A stretch of 64,000 nt of DNA from Inquilinus sp. KBS0705. GTDB lineage: Bacteria > Bacteroidota > Bacteroidia > Sphingobacteriales > Sphingobacteriaceae. The notes below the pieces were generated by a model. The model ran no database searches. It had not been told where the DNA came from and saw nothing but the letters and a program-made list of their open reading frames with translations. The stretch lies in contig VCCI02000003.1 of assembly GCA_005938025.2 (NCBI GenBank), positions 372,001 through 436,000 of the forward strand, given 5' to 3'. A program made the position numbers and the translations under genes. Positions 18,401 through 28,000 of the stretch are shown piece after piece; position 1 is the stretch's first letter; every line of letters begins with the position of its first letter.

Positions 18401-18461
18401 AAAATAAACTGGATATAAGCAGGCAAATAACCGTTTTATATACAGCTTTCAGGCTGATCAA
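12423..18461 (-). CDS. Giant repeat-containing surface protein with T9SS sorting domain
   Basis: This 2012-residue protein has a signal peptide (residues 1-27), six tandem repeats of about 116 residues (about 170-870, each starting with a K-x-QILLPGETAAPGTATG-like line and holding VNAVDAxWN), a long Ser/Thr/Gly-rich beta-solenoid-like region starting after SGNWNDASNWQ (about 870-1500), and further beta domains. The end (about 1930-2012: AYPNPTVNEINISYN ... VYLVEITD ... GRVKFIKN) is a type A C-terminal domain for type IX secretion, so it should be exported and cell-surface attached or released. It is likely an adhesin or matrix protein. The skewed codon use gives long open frames on the opposite strand. 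Confidence 0.88.
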   Translation of the reverse strand: MISLKAVYKTVICLLISSLFFTYSFATATITTATGGTGISADKSSGSAGAAFTTLGNIVIGSGTNTDFTTGTNVTFVLTAPTNWQFSAGVGSVSRAGNVSAASVVVTANTVTVTYTVTGSSTLNAITISGLQVQGTVKSTIASANITRTSGTGTIAGFTTGTSVGALSQVAGTFTKMQILLPGETASGGSATGKTGTPTSPVAGTAFNVIVNAVDANWNVVTTVTDVAGITSTETNATLPANTALAAGTRTFSVTFRTAGVSRTITASDITTPAIPSNTSPAITASVGAFAKMQILMPGETAAPGTATGKTGTPTARTAGVAFTVTVNAVDASWNLVNTVVQTAGITSNDANAILPANAALVAGTKNFSVTLRTATTTATVTASNITDNTKTANTSPSTIVNVGTFVKLQLILPGETAAPGTTTGKTGTPSAQIAGTALTIRINAVDAAWNVVTSVTDVVGVTSTDVNATLPANIALSSGTITRSFTFKTTGTKTITAKDITTISITANTSPNVTVSAGAFVKLQILLPGETAAPGTATGKTGTPNAQSAGTSFNVTVNAVDANWNRNTTVTQTMGITSTDPLAALPANAALVAGTKTNFAVTLKTPGTATVTASDITDNTKTANTSPSVTVNIGAFVKFLLIMPGESYSAGSATGKTGSPSARTAGVAFTVTVRAVDAAWNTVTSVTDVGKITSSDVNGVLPANAALVSGSQTFSVILKTSGSRTVTATDASDGTKTASTSAATTVNTNTYTQLQILLPGETAAPGTATGATGTANPPARNTAFNIIVNAVDAYYNKVTTVTSTVTITSSDGTAVLPAAAALAAGTRTFSITIKSTSTSPLPTITATQGAITTTVSVPVGVPATVTTDYFRTRDSGNWNDASNWQSSTGGVSWQNATLTPTSAANTITIMPGDTITVTASVTVDQVIISSTGQVNVNSGVTLTIASGVATPFDVSGVLNNAGTITTTGALSFAAGGKYQHNYTTSVGTIPTATWNAASTCEIIGYTSATGTISNTNQSFGNFIYNCPSQNVAISGITFNSAVAASTKNFSVLSTGTGSFRLSGTGGTLTVAGDFNLSGGNLIMNTTSGTMALNVSGNFTMGGGTLQKGTSTASNIAFNGTTTQTYTKTGGTISGAVNFAINSNALVDFGTSVIDGSSGTFTLNSGGTLLTGNDDGLSATGASGSIQTSGTISMSTGANYTYNGDNGQTIGTGLPTTVNNLTIDNSQGATMPATTATYTINGQLSLIGGDLDMGLNSLAVGGSFTNTGTNTLHTQNIGSTPIPASKTWTVDIDYNGPADQTVVPGTYTDLFFTDAGNKVATAGTITVKGNWSSNDGKVDLQTNSATVQFTGTAQLLDDGGSDNGNGVVFKNVTFGNSGTKTLNSGTYNVAGTGVLSMAGTATLAANGNLVMASDSSGNGGIAALPAGTNITGNVNVQTFITGAGTDIYRGTRAMSTPINDAALVNKTYKQMQSYVFITGPGNTANGFDLGGTGIPNAVTLQTYNEPPYTTGIYTPIATINQSATPGKGFYLFFRGDRSDPDGKLNAPFDLPEDVTLTFTGPINKNTITISGLTNTHNAGDPVNGYNFVGNPYASTIDWATILSNSTNLVDQVVTLKAGGGSATYIGGVGNNGGSRYIQTGQGFFVKVLDASNTGSVTFTEGSKVSNTPARLLSVGPENRQATAAVAITKFLRLYLTDNKSKDETTVVFKTGASATSADDAVYFAGNTVSLGSLSSDAKTLAVNFMPDISLVSQLKLSVNATVTSAVKLVFTDITATTGYKLTLKDNYLNKTVTVAKNTSYAFTIDKTIAATYGTERFVLSLTKAEVVLPFQLVSFSLQKTSLGVSLAWQAKHEKANDRFEIERGATTTKFSIIGTVKSLKDTALTKYSFIDTAPLKGANYYRLKQYNQNGTYTYSKTLTYNNTAATPQVVNITAYPNPTVNEINISYNPLGNGSYSVAIYNSLGFKVIKASLKARANVISQNVASLTQGVYLVEITDAATNTFVGRVKFIKN
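15870..17960 (-). repeat. Six tandem coding repeats of about 348 bp
   Basis: Conserved starts of the unit are seen near 17918, 17566, 17218, 16872, 16522 and 16178, a period of 344-352 bases. The units have diverged at DNA level but keep the PGET line, the VDAxWN line and a TSP segment. Recombination could change their number. Confidence 0.8.
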
Positions 18462-18703
18462 AGCTTGTAAATATTAGCGCGCATATTTAATATATATAAG
18501 TATTAAAGTACTTTTTGGGGTAAAGGTAGCATATATTGTACCACATGCTCTGAATATTATATCTATATACGTATAAATTGTACTAAAGGTTAAATTTTTT
18601 TAAAAAAGTGTAACATTCCCCTATTTTTAATTATCTATATATGTATAATTATGCCCATTTTGCGGCCTGTTTTACTATGCCCTTTTTTCTACGAATAAAA
18701 TAA

Positions 18704-19906
18704 ATGATGATTTTTCTAAAACACGCCCGTTTGTGCGTAACTAATAAAGCCCCCGGTATTTTAATTGCAATTGCATTAACGGCCGGCTTATCCTCATGTG
18801 GTAATAAAAACAAACAAGCGGCTAACGGCACACAAGCCAACCAGGTGCTGGAATATAAAGTGCTTGAACTACCCGCGCACGACGCCACTTTAAATGTAGA
18901 TTACCCGGCAAGTATCCAGGGTCAGCAGAATATCGAGATCAGGCCTAAAGTTGATGGTTATGTAGAAAAAATATTTGTTGATGAAGGCTCGATCGTAACC
19001 AAGGGTCAGTTGCTTTTTAAAATAAGCGCCCCGCAATACGAGCAGGAGGTGCGTACTGCCGAAGCAGGTATACGCACCGCCGAGGCCGACCTTGCCCTTG
19101 CCAAAATGCAGGTTAATAAGGTAAAGCCATTGGTGCAAAAAGATATTATCAGTAAATACGAATTGGAGTCGGCCGAGTACGCACAGCAATCAAAAGCAGC
19201 TGCCCTGGCGCAGGCAAAGGCAAGCCTTGCAAACGCGAGGGTTAACCTGGGTTATACTACTATTACCAGCCCGGTAAACGGTGTAATAGGTGCCTTGCCC
19301 TATAAACTGGGTAGCCTGGTAAGCGGCAGCACAACCGAGCCCTTAACAACAGTATATAACACAGCTAATGTTTACGCTTACTTTGCCCTTAACGAAAAAC
19401 AACTGCTTAATTTTAGCCGCGATAGTACCGGCAACACATCCCTAAAAGCAAAGATAAGTAAGCTGCCTAATGTATCGCTTATACTGGCAGATGGTACAGT
19501 TTACGAGCATACCGGCCGCGTAGAAACGGTTAACGGTTTAATAAATACAGCAACGGGCGCTGCTAATGTACGTGCCGGCTTTATTAACCCGCGCGGGTTA
19601 ATACGCAGCGGCAGCAGTGCATCGGTAAGGATACCCAAAGTGGTAAAGGGTGCTATTTTAGTGCCGCAAGCCGCTACTTATGAGTTGCAGGACAAGCGTT
19701 TTGTTTATGTGGTGGATAGCCAGAATAAAATAAAAAATATAGCCATTAAAGTGATGGATAATACCGCCGGCCAGTTTTATGTAGTAACCGAAGGCTTAAA
19801 AGCAGGGGATAAAATTATACTGGAAAGTTCGGGTAATTTGCAGGACGGTACCACCATTAAACCAAACCTGGTTAGCGCGGCTTCTGTTTACGGCGACCTT
19901 AAATAA
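18704..19906 (+). CDS. RND efflux periplasmic adaptor (membrane fusion protein, lipoprotein)
   Basis: The 400-residue protein begins with a lipoprotein signal whose lipobox LSSC places the lipidated residue at Cys32. A biotinyl-lipoyl/HlyD arrangement follows: GYVEKIFVDEGSIVTKGQLLFKI, a helical hairpin (about 115-185), then INSPVNGVIG-like lipoyl half and beta-barrel domains. It should link the inner-membrane pump to the outer-membrane channel encoded next. First gene of a three-gene efflux operon with no regulator beside it. Confidence 0.92.
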   Translation: MMIFLKHARLCVTNKAPGILIAIALTAGLSSCGNKNKQAANGTQANQVLEYKVLELPAHDATLNVDYPASIQGQQNIEIRPKVDGYVEKIFVDEGSIVTKGQLLFKISAPQYEQEVRTAEAGIRTAEADLALAKMQVNKVKPLVQKDIISKYELESAEYAQQSKAAALAQAKASLANARVNLGYTTITSPVNGVIGALPYKLGSLVSGSTTEPLTTVYNTANVYAYFALNEKQLLNFSRDSTGNTSLKAKISKLPNVSLILADGTVYEHTGRVETVNGLINTATGAANVRAGFINPRGLIRSGSSASVRIPKVVKGAILVPQAATYELQDKRFVYVVDSQNKIKNIAIKVMDNTAGQFYVVTEGLKAGDKIILESSGNLQDGTTIKPNLVSAASVYGDLK

Positions 19907-19942
19907 TCAATCCATTTTAGCTTATATAACTAAAGCAATATC

Positions 19943-22900
19943 ATGCTTAAAAAATTTATAGAACGCCCGGTTTTATCTACCGTAATATCAGTAATACTGG
20001 TAATACTGGGCGTGTTGGGCCTTATTACCCTGCCGGTATCGCAATACCCTGATATTGCGCCACCAACTGTGCAGGTACAGGCATTTTACAGCGGCGCCAA
20101 TGCCGATGTGGTTTTAAAAAGTGTCATCATCCCGATGGAGGAGCAAATAAACGGGGTGGAGAACATGACCTATATGACATCCTCGGCCAGTAACGATGGC
20201 TCGGCATCAATAACTGTTTACTTCAAAGTAGGCACCAACCCCGATCTGGCGGCGGTAAACGTACAAAACAGGGTATCGAGGGCTACCAGTTTGTTGCCAT
20301 TGGTGGTAACGCAATCGGGAGTGTCGGTATCAAAAAGCCAGAGCAGTCAACTGATCATCTTCTCGCTTTATAGTGAGGATAAAACCTACGACGAAACCTT
20401 TTTGCAAAACTATACCAAAATAAACCTGGTACCGGCCATACAGCGTGTTACCGGTGTGGGTAATGCCATGGTATTCGGTTCAAAAGATTACTCGATGCGT
20501 ATCTGGTTAAAGCCTGATGTAATGTCGCGCTATGGCTTGATACCTGATGATGTGACCGAAGCTTTGAACGAACAAAATATTGAAGCGGCACCCGGTAAAT
20601 TTGGCGAGAACAGCCATGAGCCCTTTCAGTATGTTATACGTTACAAGGGGAGATTGCAATCATCAAAAGAGTTTGGCGATATCATCATCAAATCGGTAGG
20701 TAACGGGCAGCTGTTAAGGTTAAATGATATAGCACGTATTGAGCTCGGCGCCTTAGATTATTCGTTCCAGGAACAAACCAACGGATACGAATCGGTAGGT
20801 GTGGCCATTAGCCAAACAGCAGGCTCAAACGCGCGCGACGTAATTAACGAAACCAAAAAGATCATTGAACAGGCATCAGAAAAATTCCCGAAAGGGGTTA
20901 AGCTAACCTACCTGGTTGATGCCAACGAATTTTTAAATGCCTCTATTGAAAAGGTTATCAGTACGCTGATAGAGGCTTTTATATTGGTTTTTATCGTGGT
21001 ATTTGTCTTTCTGCAAGATTTCCGCTCTACGCTTATTCCGGCTATAGCGGTGCCGGTAGCTATTTTGGGTACCTTCTTCTTTTTAAACCTGTTTGGCTTT
21101 ACCATTAATCTGCTTACGCTATTTGCGCTGGTGCTTGCCATAGGTATTGTGGTAGATGATGCCATAGTAGTGGTAGAGGCAGTACATGCCAAGCTCGATC
21201 AGGGCTATAAATCGGCGCGTAAGGCATCTGTTGATGCCATGAACGAGATATCGAGTGCCATTGTTTCTATTACATTGGTTATGTCGGCAGTGTTTTTACC
21301 GGTGACCTTTATCGCCGGTTCAACCGGGGTGTTTTACAAACAATTTGGTATTACACTCGCGGTAGCCATTATATTATCGGCAGTAAACGCTTTAACATTA
21401 AGCCCTGCCTTATGCGCCTTGTTTTTAAAGCCTCATCAAAAAGGTACTAAAAAGCATGGCTTTATTAACCACTTTTATACGGTATTTAATACTGCTTTCG
21501 ATGCCGTAACAGGCAAGTATAAAAAGTCTATCAACTTTTTATCGCACCGTAAATGGATAGCACTCGCAGCAGTAGCGGTGTTTTCGGCGGTGTTTGTTTA
21601 CCTGGTAAAAACTACACCATCCAGCTTTGTGCCTAACGAAGACCAGGGTACCATATTCGCGGCGATAAGTTTACCGCCCGCATCGTCAATGGAGCGTACA
21701 GAAGCGGTAGCCACCAAGATAGACAGTATTGGCCGTACCTTCCCCGAGGTTGAAAATTCACTAAAATTAGTGGGGTTCAATTTTCTGGCCGGATCGGGTA
21801 GTGCCTACGCCATGGTGATATTGAAGCTGAAAGACTGGGACCAGCGCAAAGAAAAACAGCAAAGCCTTGAAAGTATTATAGGGCAGCTTTTTGTAAAAAC
21901 AAAAGACCTGCGCGAAGCGAGTGTTTTTTACTTTTCGCCGCCAACCCTGCAGGGTTTTGGTAACAGCGATGGTTTTTCGTTTGAGCTGCAGGACAAAGGC
22001 GGGCACTCTATAGACGAGTTGTTTAAAGTAAGTAACAAGTTTCAGGCGGCGTTAAAAAAGCGGCCCGAGATACAAAATCTAAACTCTTCCTTTAACCCAA
22101 ATTTTCCGCAGTTTCAGGTTGATATAAATGTGGCTAAATGTAAAGAAGCAGGCGTTACTGTAAATTCGGTGCTAAGCACTTTGCAGGGCTACTATGGCGG
22201 TTTATATGCATCAAACTTTAACCAGTTTGGTAAGCAATACCGGGTAATGGTGCAAGCCGATTATGACTACCGCGCTAATGAAACCGGGCTTAGCAAAATA
22301 TTTGTACGTACTAACGCGGGTGTTATGGCACCTATAACCACGTTTATTAGCTTAAAGAAAGTTTTTGGTCCGGAGTCTATTTCAAGGTTTAACCTGTTTA
22401 CGGCGATATCAGTTTCGGGCGCGCCAAACCCGGGTTACAGCACCGGCGATGCTATTAAAGCCATACGGGAGGTAGCCGCTCAAAACCTGCCGGCCGGTTA
22501 CGATTATGAATTTTCGGGTTTAACCCGCGAAGAGTTGAGTACAGGGACGCAATCGGCATACATTTTTGTATTGTGTTTAGTATTTGTTTATTTTTTGCTG
22601 AGCGCGCAATACGAGAGTTATATACTGCCATTTGCGGTACTGTTATCGCTGCCGGTAGGTTTGGCCGGTACCTATTTGTTTGCGCAGATATTTGGCGTGG
22701 GCAGTAATATTTACCTGCAAATATCCCTTATAATGCTTATTGGCTTACTGGCAAAAAATGCCATTTTGATTGTAGAATTTGCTTTAGACAGGCGCAAAGC
22801 AGGTATGGACCTTATACCGGCTGCCATTGCCGGTGCCGAGGCACGTTTACGACCTATTTTGATGACCTCATTTGCCTTTATATTTGGTATTATGCCATTA

Positions 22901-23104
22901 ATGTTCTCGACCGGTGCAGGTGCCAATGGTAACCGCTCGATAGGTGTAGGAGCTGTAGGCGGCATGTTTGTAGGTACCGTGTTTGGCATTTTTGTTATAC
23001 CGGTGTTGTTTATCATTTTCCAGCATTTGCAGGAGAAAGTAGGCCGTAATAAAGAGCATGATAACGACGATGATGATGTGGTTATTGTTAACCACGGCAA
23101 TTGA
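19943..23104 (+). CDS. RND efflux pump permease, HAE1 (AcrB-like) family
   Basis: The 1053-residue protein has full AcrB length. Visible signatures are the first helix (IERPVLSTVISVILVILGVLGL), the paired Asp of the proton relay in GIVVDDAIVVVEAV, the conserved Lys in LLAKNAILIVEFALDRR, and GxxPLMFSTGAGANGNRSIG. It pumps drugs or other hydrophobic compounds using the proton gradient. It follows the adaptor gene by 36 bases and precedes the TolC-type gene by 27. Confidence 0.95.
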   Translation: MLKKFIERPVLSTVISVILVILGVLGLITLPVSQYPDIAPPTVQVQAFYSGANADVVLKSVIIPMEEQINGVENMTYMTSSASNDGSASITVYFKVGTNPDLAAVNVQNRVSRATSLLPLVVTQSGVSVSKSQSSQLIIFSLYSEDKTYDETFLQNYTKINLVPAIQRVTGVGNAMVFGSKDYSMRIWLKPDVMSRYGLIPDDVTEALNEQNIEAAPGKFGENSHEPFQYVIRYKGRLQSSKEFGDIIIKSVGNGQLLRLNDIARIELGALDYSFQEQTNGYESVGVAISQTAGSNARDVINETKKIIEQASEKFPKGVKLTYLVDANEFLNASIEKVISTLIEAFILVFIVVFVFLQDFRSTLIPAIAVPVAILGTFFFLNLFGFTINLLTLFALVLAIGIVVDDAIVVVEAVHAKLDQGYKSARKASVDAMNEISSAIVSITLVMSAVFLPVTFIAGSTGVFYKQFGITLAVAIILSAVNALTLSPALCALFLKPHQKGTKKHGFINHFYTVFNTAFDAVTGKYKKSINFLSHRKWIALAAVAVFSAVFVYLVKTTPSSFVPNEDQGTIFAAISLPPASSMERTEAVATKIDSIGRTFPEVENSLKLVGFNFLAGSGSAYAMVILKLKDWDQRKEKQQSLESIIGQLFVKTKDLREASVFYFSPPTLQGFGNSDGFSFELQDKGGHSIDELFKVSNKFQAALKKRPEIQNLNSSFNPNFPQFQVDINVAKCKEAGVTVNSVLSTLQGYYGGLYASNFNQFGKQYRVMVQADYDYRANETGLSKIFVRTNAGVMAPITTFISLKKVFGPESISRFNLFTAISVSGAPNPGYSTGDAIKAIREVAAQNLPAGYDYEFSGLTREELSTGTQSAYIFVLCLVFVYFLLSAQYESYILPFAVLLSLPVGLAGTYLFAQIFGVGSNIYLQISLIMLIGLLAKNAILIVEFALDRRKAGMDLIPAAIAGAEARLRPILMTSFAFIFGIMPLMFSTGAGANGNRSIGVGAVGGMFVGTVFGIFVIPVLFIIFQHLQEKVGRNKEHDNDDDDVVIVNHGN

Positions 23105-23131
23105 TCTCTTTTTTAAAAGATAGTGATACAA

Positions 23132-24535
23132 ATGAACAGATCTGTTATAAAATATATCATACTTAGCGCGCTGGTTGTTGGCGGTGTATCGTGCAAGATC
23201 ACCAAAACATACCAAAGTCCGCAGGTAAAAACTGATAACCTTTACCGCGACCTGGCAGGTACAGATACCACCACTATGGCTACTATGCCATGGCAAACGC
23301 TTTTTGCCGATACCGCCTTAAAAGCCTTAATACAAGAAGGTCTAAGCAACAACCTCGACCTGAAAACAGCTATACAGCGCATAGCAGAGGCACAGGCAAC
23401 TTTACAGCAAAGCAAGGCAGCTTTTTTGCCTAATTTAAGCGCCAATGCCAGCGTATCACGCTCAAAGCAATCATCTGCCGGGTTAAATTTTCCGGCGGGT
23501 ATTAGCATTAATACATTAACTACCACTTACCAGGCCGGCTTAAGTACGGCGTGGGAGGCTGATATATGGGGTAAGCTAAGTAGTGCTAAACGCGCCGCAT
23601 TAGCCAATTATCTGCAAAGCGATGCCGCAAAGCGCGCTGTACAAACACAGCTGATTGCCGATATAGCCAACAACTACTTTAACCTGCTGGCTTTAGACAG
23701 GCAACTGGAGATAACCCTTGAAACCCTGAAGAACAGGATAAAGGATGTTGAAACCATGAAGCAGCTAAAGGAAGGCGCTGTGGTTACAGGTGCGGCCGTA
23801 GTACAAAGCGAAGCTAACCGCTATGCGGCCGAAGTATCGATACCGGATATTAAGCGCAGTATACGCGAAACAGAGAACGCGCTGGATATTTTACTATCGC
23901 GCCCGCCCGGCCCAATTTACAGGGGTACGATGGCTGCCCAAAACGTAGTGGCCGACCTTAAAACAGGCATACCTGCGCAATTACTCACTAACCGCCCCGA
24001 TGTTCAGCAAAGCGAACTGGCTTTCAGGACGGCGTTTGAAAACACAAATGTGGCCCGCAGCTATTTTTACCCATCGTTCACTATTACAGCGTCGGGTGGT
24101 TTATCAAGCCTGCAATTAAAGGACTTTTTTGATCACTCTATATTTTACAATGCAGTGGCGGGGCTTACCCAGCCTATATTTAACCAGGGCATTAACAAAG
24201 CCCGTTTACGCACAGCACAAGCACAGCAGCAGGAAGCACTTAACGGTTTTCAAAAAACACTGCTTACCGCAGGGCAGGAAGTATCAAATGCTTTATATGC
24301 CCACCAAACAGCTGTTGAAAAAGAAGATGCCAGGGGTAAGCAGATCATAGCACTGCAAAAATCGGTGCAGTATACCCAGGAATTATTGCGCTATAGCTCG
24401 GCAACTAACTATACTGATGTGCTCACCTCAGAGCAAAATCTGCTATCGGCCCAACTAAGCGGCGTGAACGATAAGTTGCAGGAATTGCAAGCCATTGTTA
24501 ACCTGTATCGTGCTTTGGGAGGCGGTTGGCGTTAA
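23132..24535 (+). CDS. Outer-membrane efflux lipoprotein (NodT/OprM-type TolC family)
   Basis: A 467-residue protein with a lipobox VSC at Cys21 and two repeats of the outer membrane efflux fold, recognisable by NLDLKTAIQRIAEAQATLQQSKAAFLP, TAWEADIWGKLSSAKRAA and the second-half LLTNRPDVQQSELAFRTA. It provides the exit duct for the RND pump. An in-frame GTG nine bases upstream would add three residues; the ATG is preferred because the signal peptide then begins MNRSVIKYI. Confidence 0.92.
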   Translation: MNRSVIKYIILSALVVGGVSCKITKTYQSPQVKTDNLYRDLAGTDTTTMATMPWQTLFADTALKALIQEGLSNNLDLKTAIQRIAEAQATLQQSKAAFLPNLSANASVSRSKQSSAGLNFPAGISINTLTTTYQAGLSTAWEADIWGKLSSAKRAALANYLQSDAAKRAVQTQLIADIANNYFNLLALDRQLEITLETLKNRIKDVETMKQLKEGAVVTGAAVVQSEANRYAAEVSIPDIKRSIRETENALDILLSRPPGPIYRGTMAAQNVVADLKTGIPAQLLTNRPDVQQSELAFRTAFENTNVARSYFYPSFTITASGGLSSLQLKDFFDHSIFYNAVAGLTQPIFNQGINKARLRTAQAQQQEALNGFQKTLLTAGQEVSNALYAHQTAVEKEDARGKQIIALQKSVQYTQELLRYSSATNYTDVLTSEQNLLSAQLSGVNDKLQELQAIVNLYRALGGGWR

Positions 24536-24601
24536 TAAAATTATAAAAAATACAATGCTTTGGTGTTATTTGTGTAAAAAATGGGTTACATATACCCATT
24601 T

Positions 24602-24634
24602 TTTGCCACATTTTAAATGCGTGTAGTAAGTTTG
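24602..24634 (+). promoter_or_regulatory. Bacteroidota-type promoter candidate
   Basis: TTTG (24602-24605) and TAAGTTTG (24627-24634), with 21 bases between, fit the -33/-7 pattern and point toward the SusC gene. Confidence 0.35.
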
Positions 24635-25009
24635 TAATTGTAAAAACTCCGCAAATATTGCCCGTCTTCGGTAATATTATTTGATCAATCTGTTAATTTT
24701 AACATATTTCTCTAGTATTAATATAATTATTATTCAATTAATAATATCGGCTGCTATTAATCAATGATTACTTTATTTAATCGTAAAGTAATATGTTTGC
24801 AGTGTTATTTACGTTACGCAATTAGGCATTAGCAAACATTTACCAATACGCTGCTTAATCCGCATTTTTTCACCCCTGATTAATTACACGGTCCTGTAAA
24901 TGGATTGCCTTGCCTGTAGCTTATAACATAAGTTGTAAAAACACGGCTGTTAATGCCGTAGCAAAGAATATAAAACGCTATTTGTTCTTTATAAGATCAG
25001 TTAATTAGG

Positions 25010-25042
25010 AAAGCGGCTTCTTGAGCGTAGGAGCCGCTTTTT
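25010..25042 (+). terminator. Terminator-like hairpin in the susC leader (possible attenuator)
   Basis: AAAGCGGCT and AGCCGCTTT form a 9-base stem with a 13-base loop and end in a T5 run, 56 bases before the susC start. Nothing is encoded just before it that needs a terminator, except the efflux operon some 480 bases away, so conditional read-through into susC is possible. Confidence 0.5.
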
Positions 25043-25097
25043 ATCACTTTTAATATTTTAATTATTGGATGTTTTTTTATGAAAAGGAGTAGTGAAT

Positions 25098-28000
25098 ATG
25101 AATAGAGTACTATTACTAATTTTTTTAATTTTTAATGCTTTCGCGGTAACCGCTCAAACAACAACCGTAACCGGTACCGTTACAGCACAGGAAGATAAGG
25201 GAAGCCTGCCCGGCGTAAGTGTTAGGGTAAAAGGCACACAAGCCGGCGCTGTCACCGATGTAAACGGTAAATACAGCATTAATGTTCCCGCAGGTGGTAC
25301 CACGCTGGTATTTTCGTTTATAGGTTTTGCCAATCAGGAAGTACCTATTAATGGCCAAAGTGTTATTAATGTGGCTTTGGCAAATAGCAGCCAGCAATTA
25401 GGCGAAGTAGTAGTAACCGCGTTAGGTATATCGCGTCAGGAAAAATCACTGGGATATGCCGCGCAACAAATTAAAGGCGAGAATTTAACCATGACCCGCC
25501 AGCAGGACCTGAACACCTCATTAGCAGGTAAAGTATCGGGTGTGCAAATATTGGGCGGTTCGGGTGCAAAGTTCGGTACATCAACCGTACGTATAAGGGG
25601 TATAAACTCATTACAAGGCGGTAACCCAATTTATGTAGTTAACGGTGTTGTAACCGACCCTAATGCTATTAATAACGATGACGTTGAATCGCTAACGGTA
25701 TTAAAGGGCCCTGCTGCAACGGCTTTATATGGCCAGCGCGCGTCAGAGGGTGCGGTGGTTATTACGCTTAAAAAAGGTTCAAACAAAGGTGTAGGTATCT
25801 CAATTAATCAAACCACAAGTTTAGAGCGTGTTTACACACTGCCCGAGTACCAGAACGAGTATGGTGGCGGTACAAGCCAGGAGTGGAACTTGTATACCTA
25901 CAAACCCGGCGACCCAAGCTACCTGCAAGGCCTAAGCAATGTGAAATATTACGATTATGGTGTTGACGAAAGCTGGGGCCCTAAAATGGATGGTACGCCA
26001 TACGCGCCATGGTATTTTTGGGATCCAACCAACCCGGGCTTTAAACAATTACAATCGTTTACAGCGCAACCCAACAACGTTCGCGATTTTTACCAAACAG
26101 GTGTTACTACCAATAATAACGTGGCTTTTTCAAAAGCAGGCGATAATTACAACACCCGTATATCGTATACTAACTTAAACCGTACTGGTGTTAGCCCTAA
26201 TACCAAGCAAACACGTAACAACGTAAGCTTAAACGGCGAGATAAAAATTACACCTAAATTTACTGTTAGTGCAAACGTTAACGTTTTTCAGGAGAGTTTA
26301 TTTAACGTGCCTGCCGAAGGTTACGGTACGCAAACTTCGGGCTCATTTAATCAGTGGTTTCACCGCGATATTGATATAAGCAAGCTTAAAAACTACCAGC
26401 GCCCTGATGGTACTTACACCACCTGGAATATTACCAGCCCTACCAACCTTGCCCCGCACTATTGGGATAACCCATATGTAGAGGCTTATGTTAATACAGC
26501 AAGGGCAAATAATAACCGTTTGTATGGTAACATTACCGGCGCTTACAACTTTACCAAATCGCTTAAACTATCGGTTATTGCCCGCGGCGATTATTTAAAC
26601 CGCGATGCTAACAGCCGTATAGGTTCGTACACGCTTAACCCCGATTACTATGGCGAAAGCGCGTACCAATACAAAGAGTATGATTACGTAGCATCGTTAG
26701 AGTATGATCATAACCTATCTAAAGATCTTTCTTTTAGAGCAGGTGTTTATGGCGAATCGCGCGAGGATGTGGCCAATTACCTAACCAGCAGCACAAGCGG
26801 TGGTTTGGCAGTACCCGAATTGTACACCGTAGGTAACTCGTTAGACAGGCCTAATACCAACAACTTCCATAGCCTTAAGGTAGTGAATAGTATATATGGT
26901 TATACATCATTTGGCTATAAACAGTTCCTGTACTTAGACTTAAACTTACGTAACGACTGGTCATCGGCGCTGCCAATAAATCAAAATTCATATTTATATG
27001 GTGGTGCCTCAGGCTCGTTTGTATTTACCGAATCGGGCCTTATTCCTCGTAACGATATATTAAGCTTTGGTAAGTTAAGGGCTTCTGTTGCGCGTGTTGG
27101 GTCGGATATTAACCCGTACCAAACCGGCCAAACTTACAACTTAAGTACAGTGCCTTATGGTAGCAGCCCGGTACAATTTGTGCCAAACAGCCTGCCAAAC
27201 GCCAACTTAAAACCAACCCTGTCTACCTCGTATGAGTTAGGTACCGAGTTGCGCTTTTTAAGGGACCGTGTAAGGTTCGACTTTAACTACTATTACCGCA
27301 ATTCTAAAGACCAGATATTACCTTTACCGGTTAACGGTACTACAGGTTACTCAACCATCCTGATAAATGCAGGTTCAATTGTTAACCATGGTATCGAGCT
27401 ATCGTTAGGCGGTACGCCGGTAAAAAGCCGCGACTTTACTTACGATGCTAACATAAACATCGCGTTTAACCGTAACAGAGTAGTATCGTTATATCCAAAC
27501 TTTAACGTGCTACGGTCATCCCCCGAAGGTGGCGGCGGTGCTACCATATCCGGCTACCAGGCTGCAGGTTCTACAGGCTTCGGCTTTGTAGGCTCGCCTT
27601 CATTCTCGGTAAACAGCCAGGTTGGGCAACCATACGGCCAGTTAATTGGTTCGGGCTTTACCCGCGATGGTGCAGGCAATATTGTGGTTGATGCCGATGG
27701 TTTCCCTGAGCGTACAGATGTTGTAAACCTGGGTAACATATTACCTAAATATACCGGTGGTTTTACCAATAACGTAACCTATAAAGGTGTTACGCTTGGT
27801 TTCTCTATCGACTTCCAATATGGGGGTAAATTCGTATCGGTTACACAACAAAACCTTGCAGGTTCGGGCTTAGCTACAGCAACTGTTGGACTTAACGAAA
27901 ACGGCAAGCCAAGGCGCGATGACCCATCAACCGGTGGCGGTACTTTAGTAAAAGGCGCGCACGAAGATGGTACACCAAACACCACTTTTGTAGATACACG

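Larger units (their letters stand above)
24536..25097. other. 562-base intergenic region before susC
   Basis: AT-rich, no credible gene. It holds a promoter candidate near 24602-24634, a second -7-like TATGTTTG at 24792-24799, and a terminator-like hairpin at 25010-25042 just before the SusC gene. If transcription starts at the first promoter, the leader of the susC message is over 450 bases. Confidence 0.5.
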
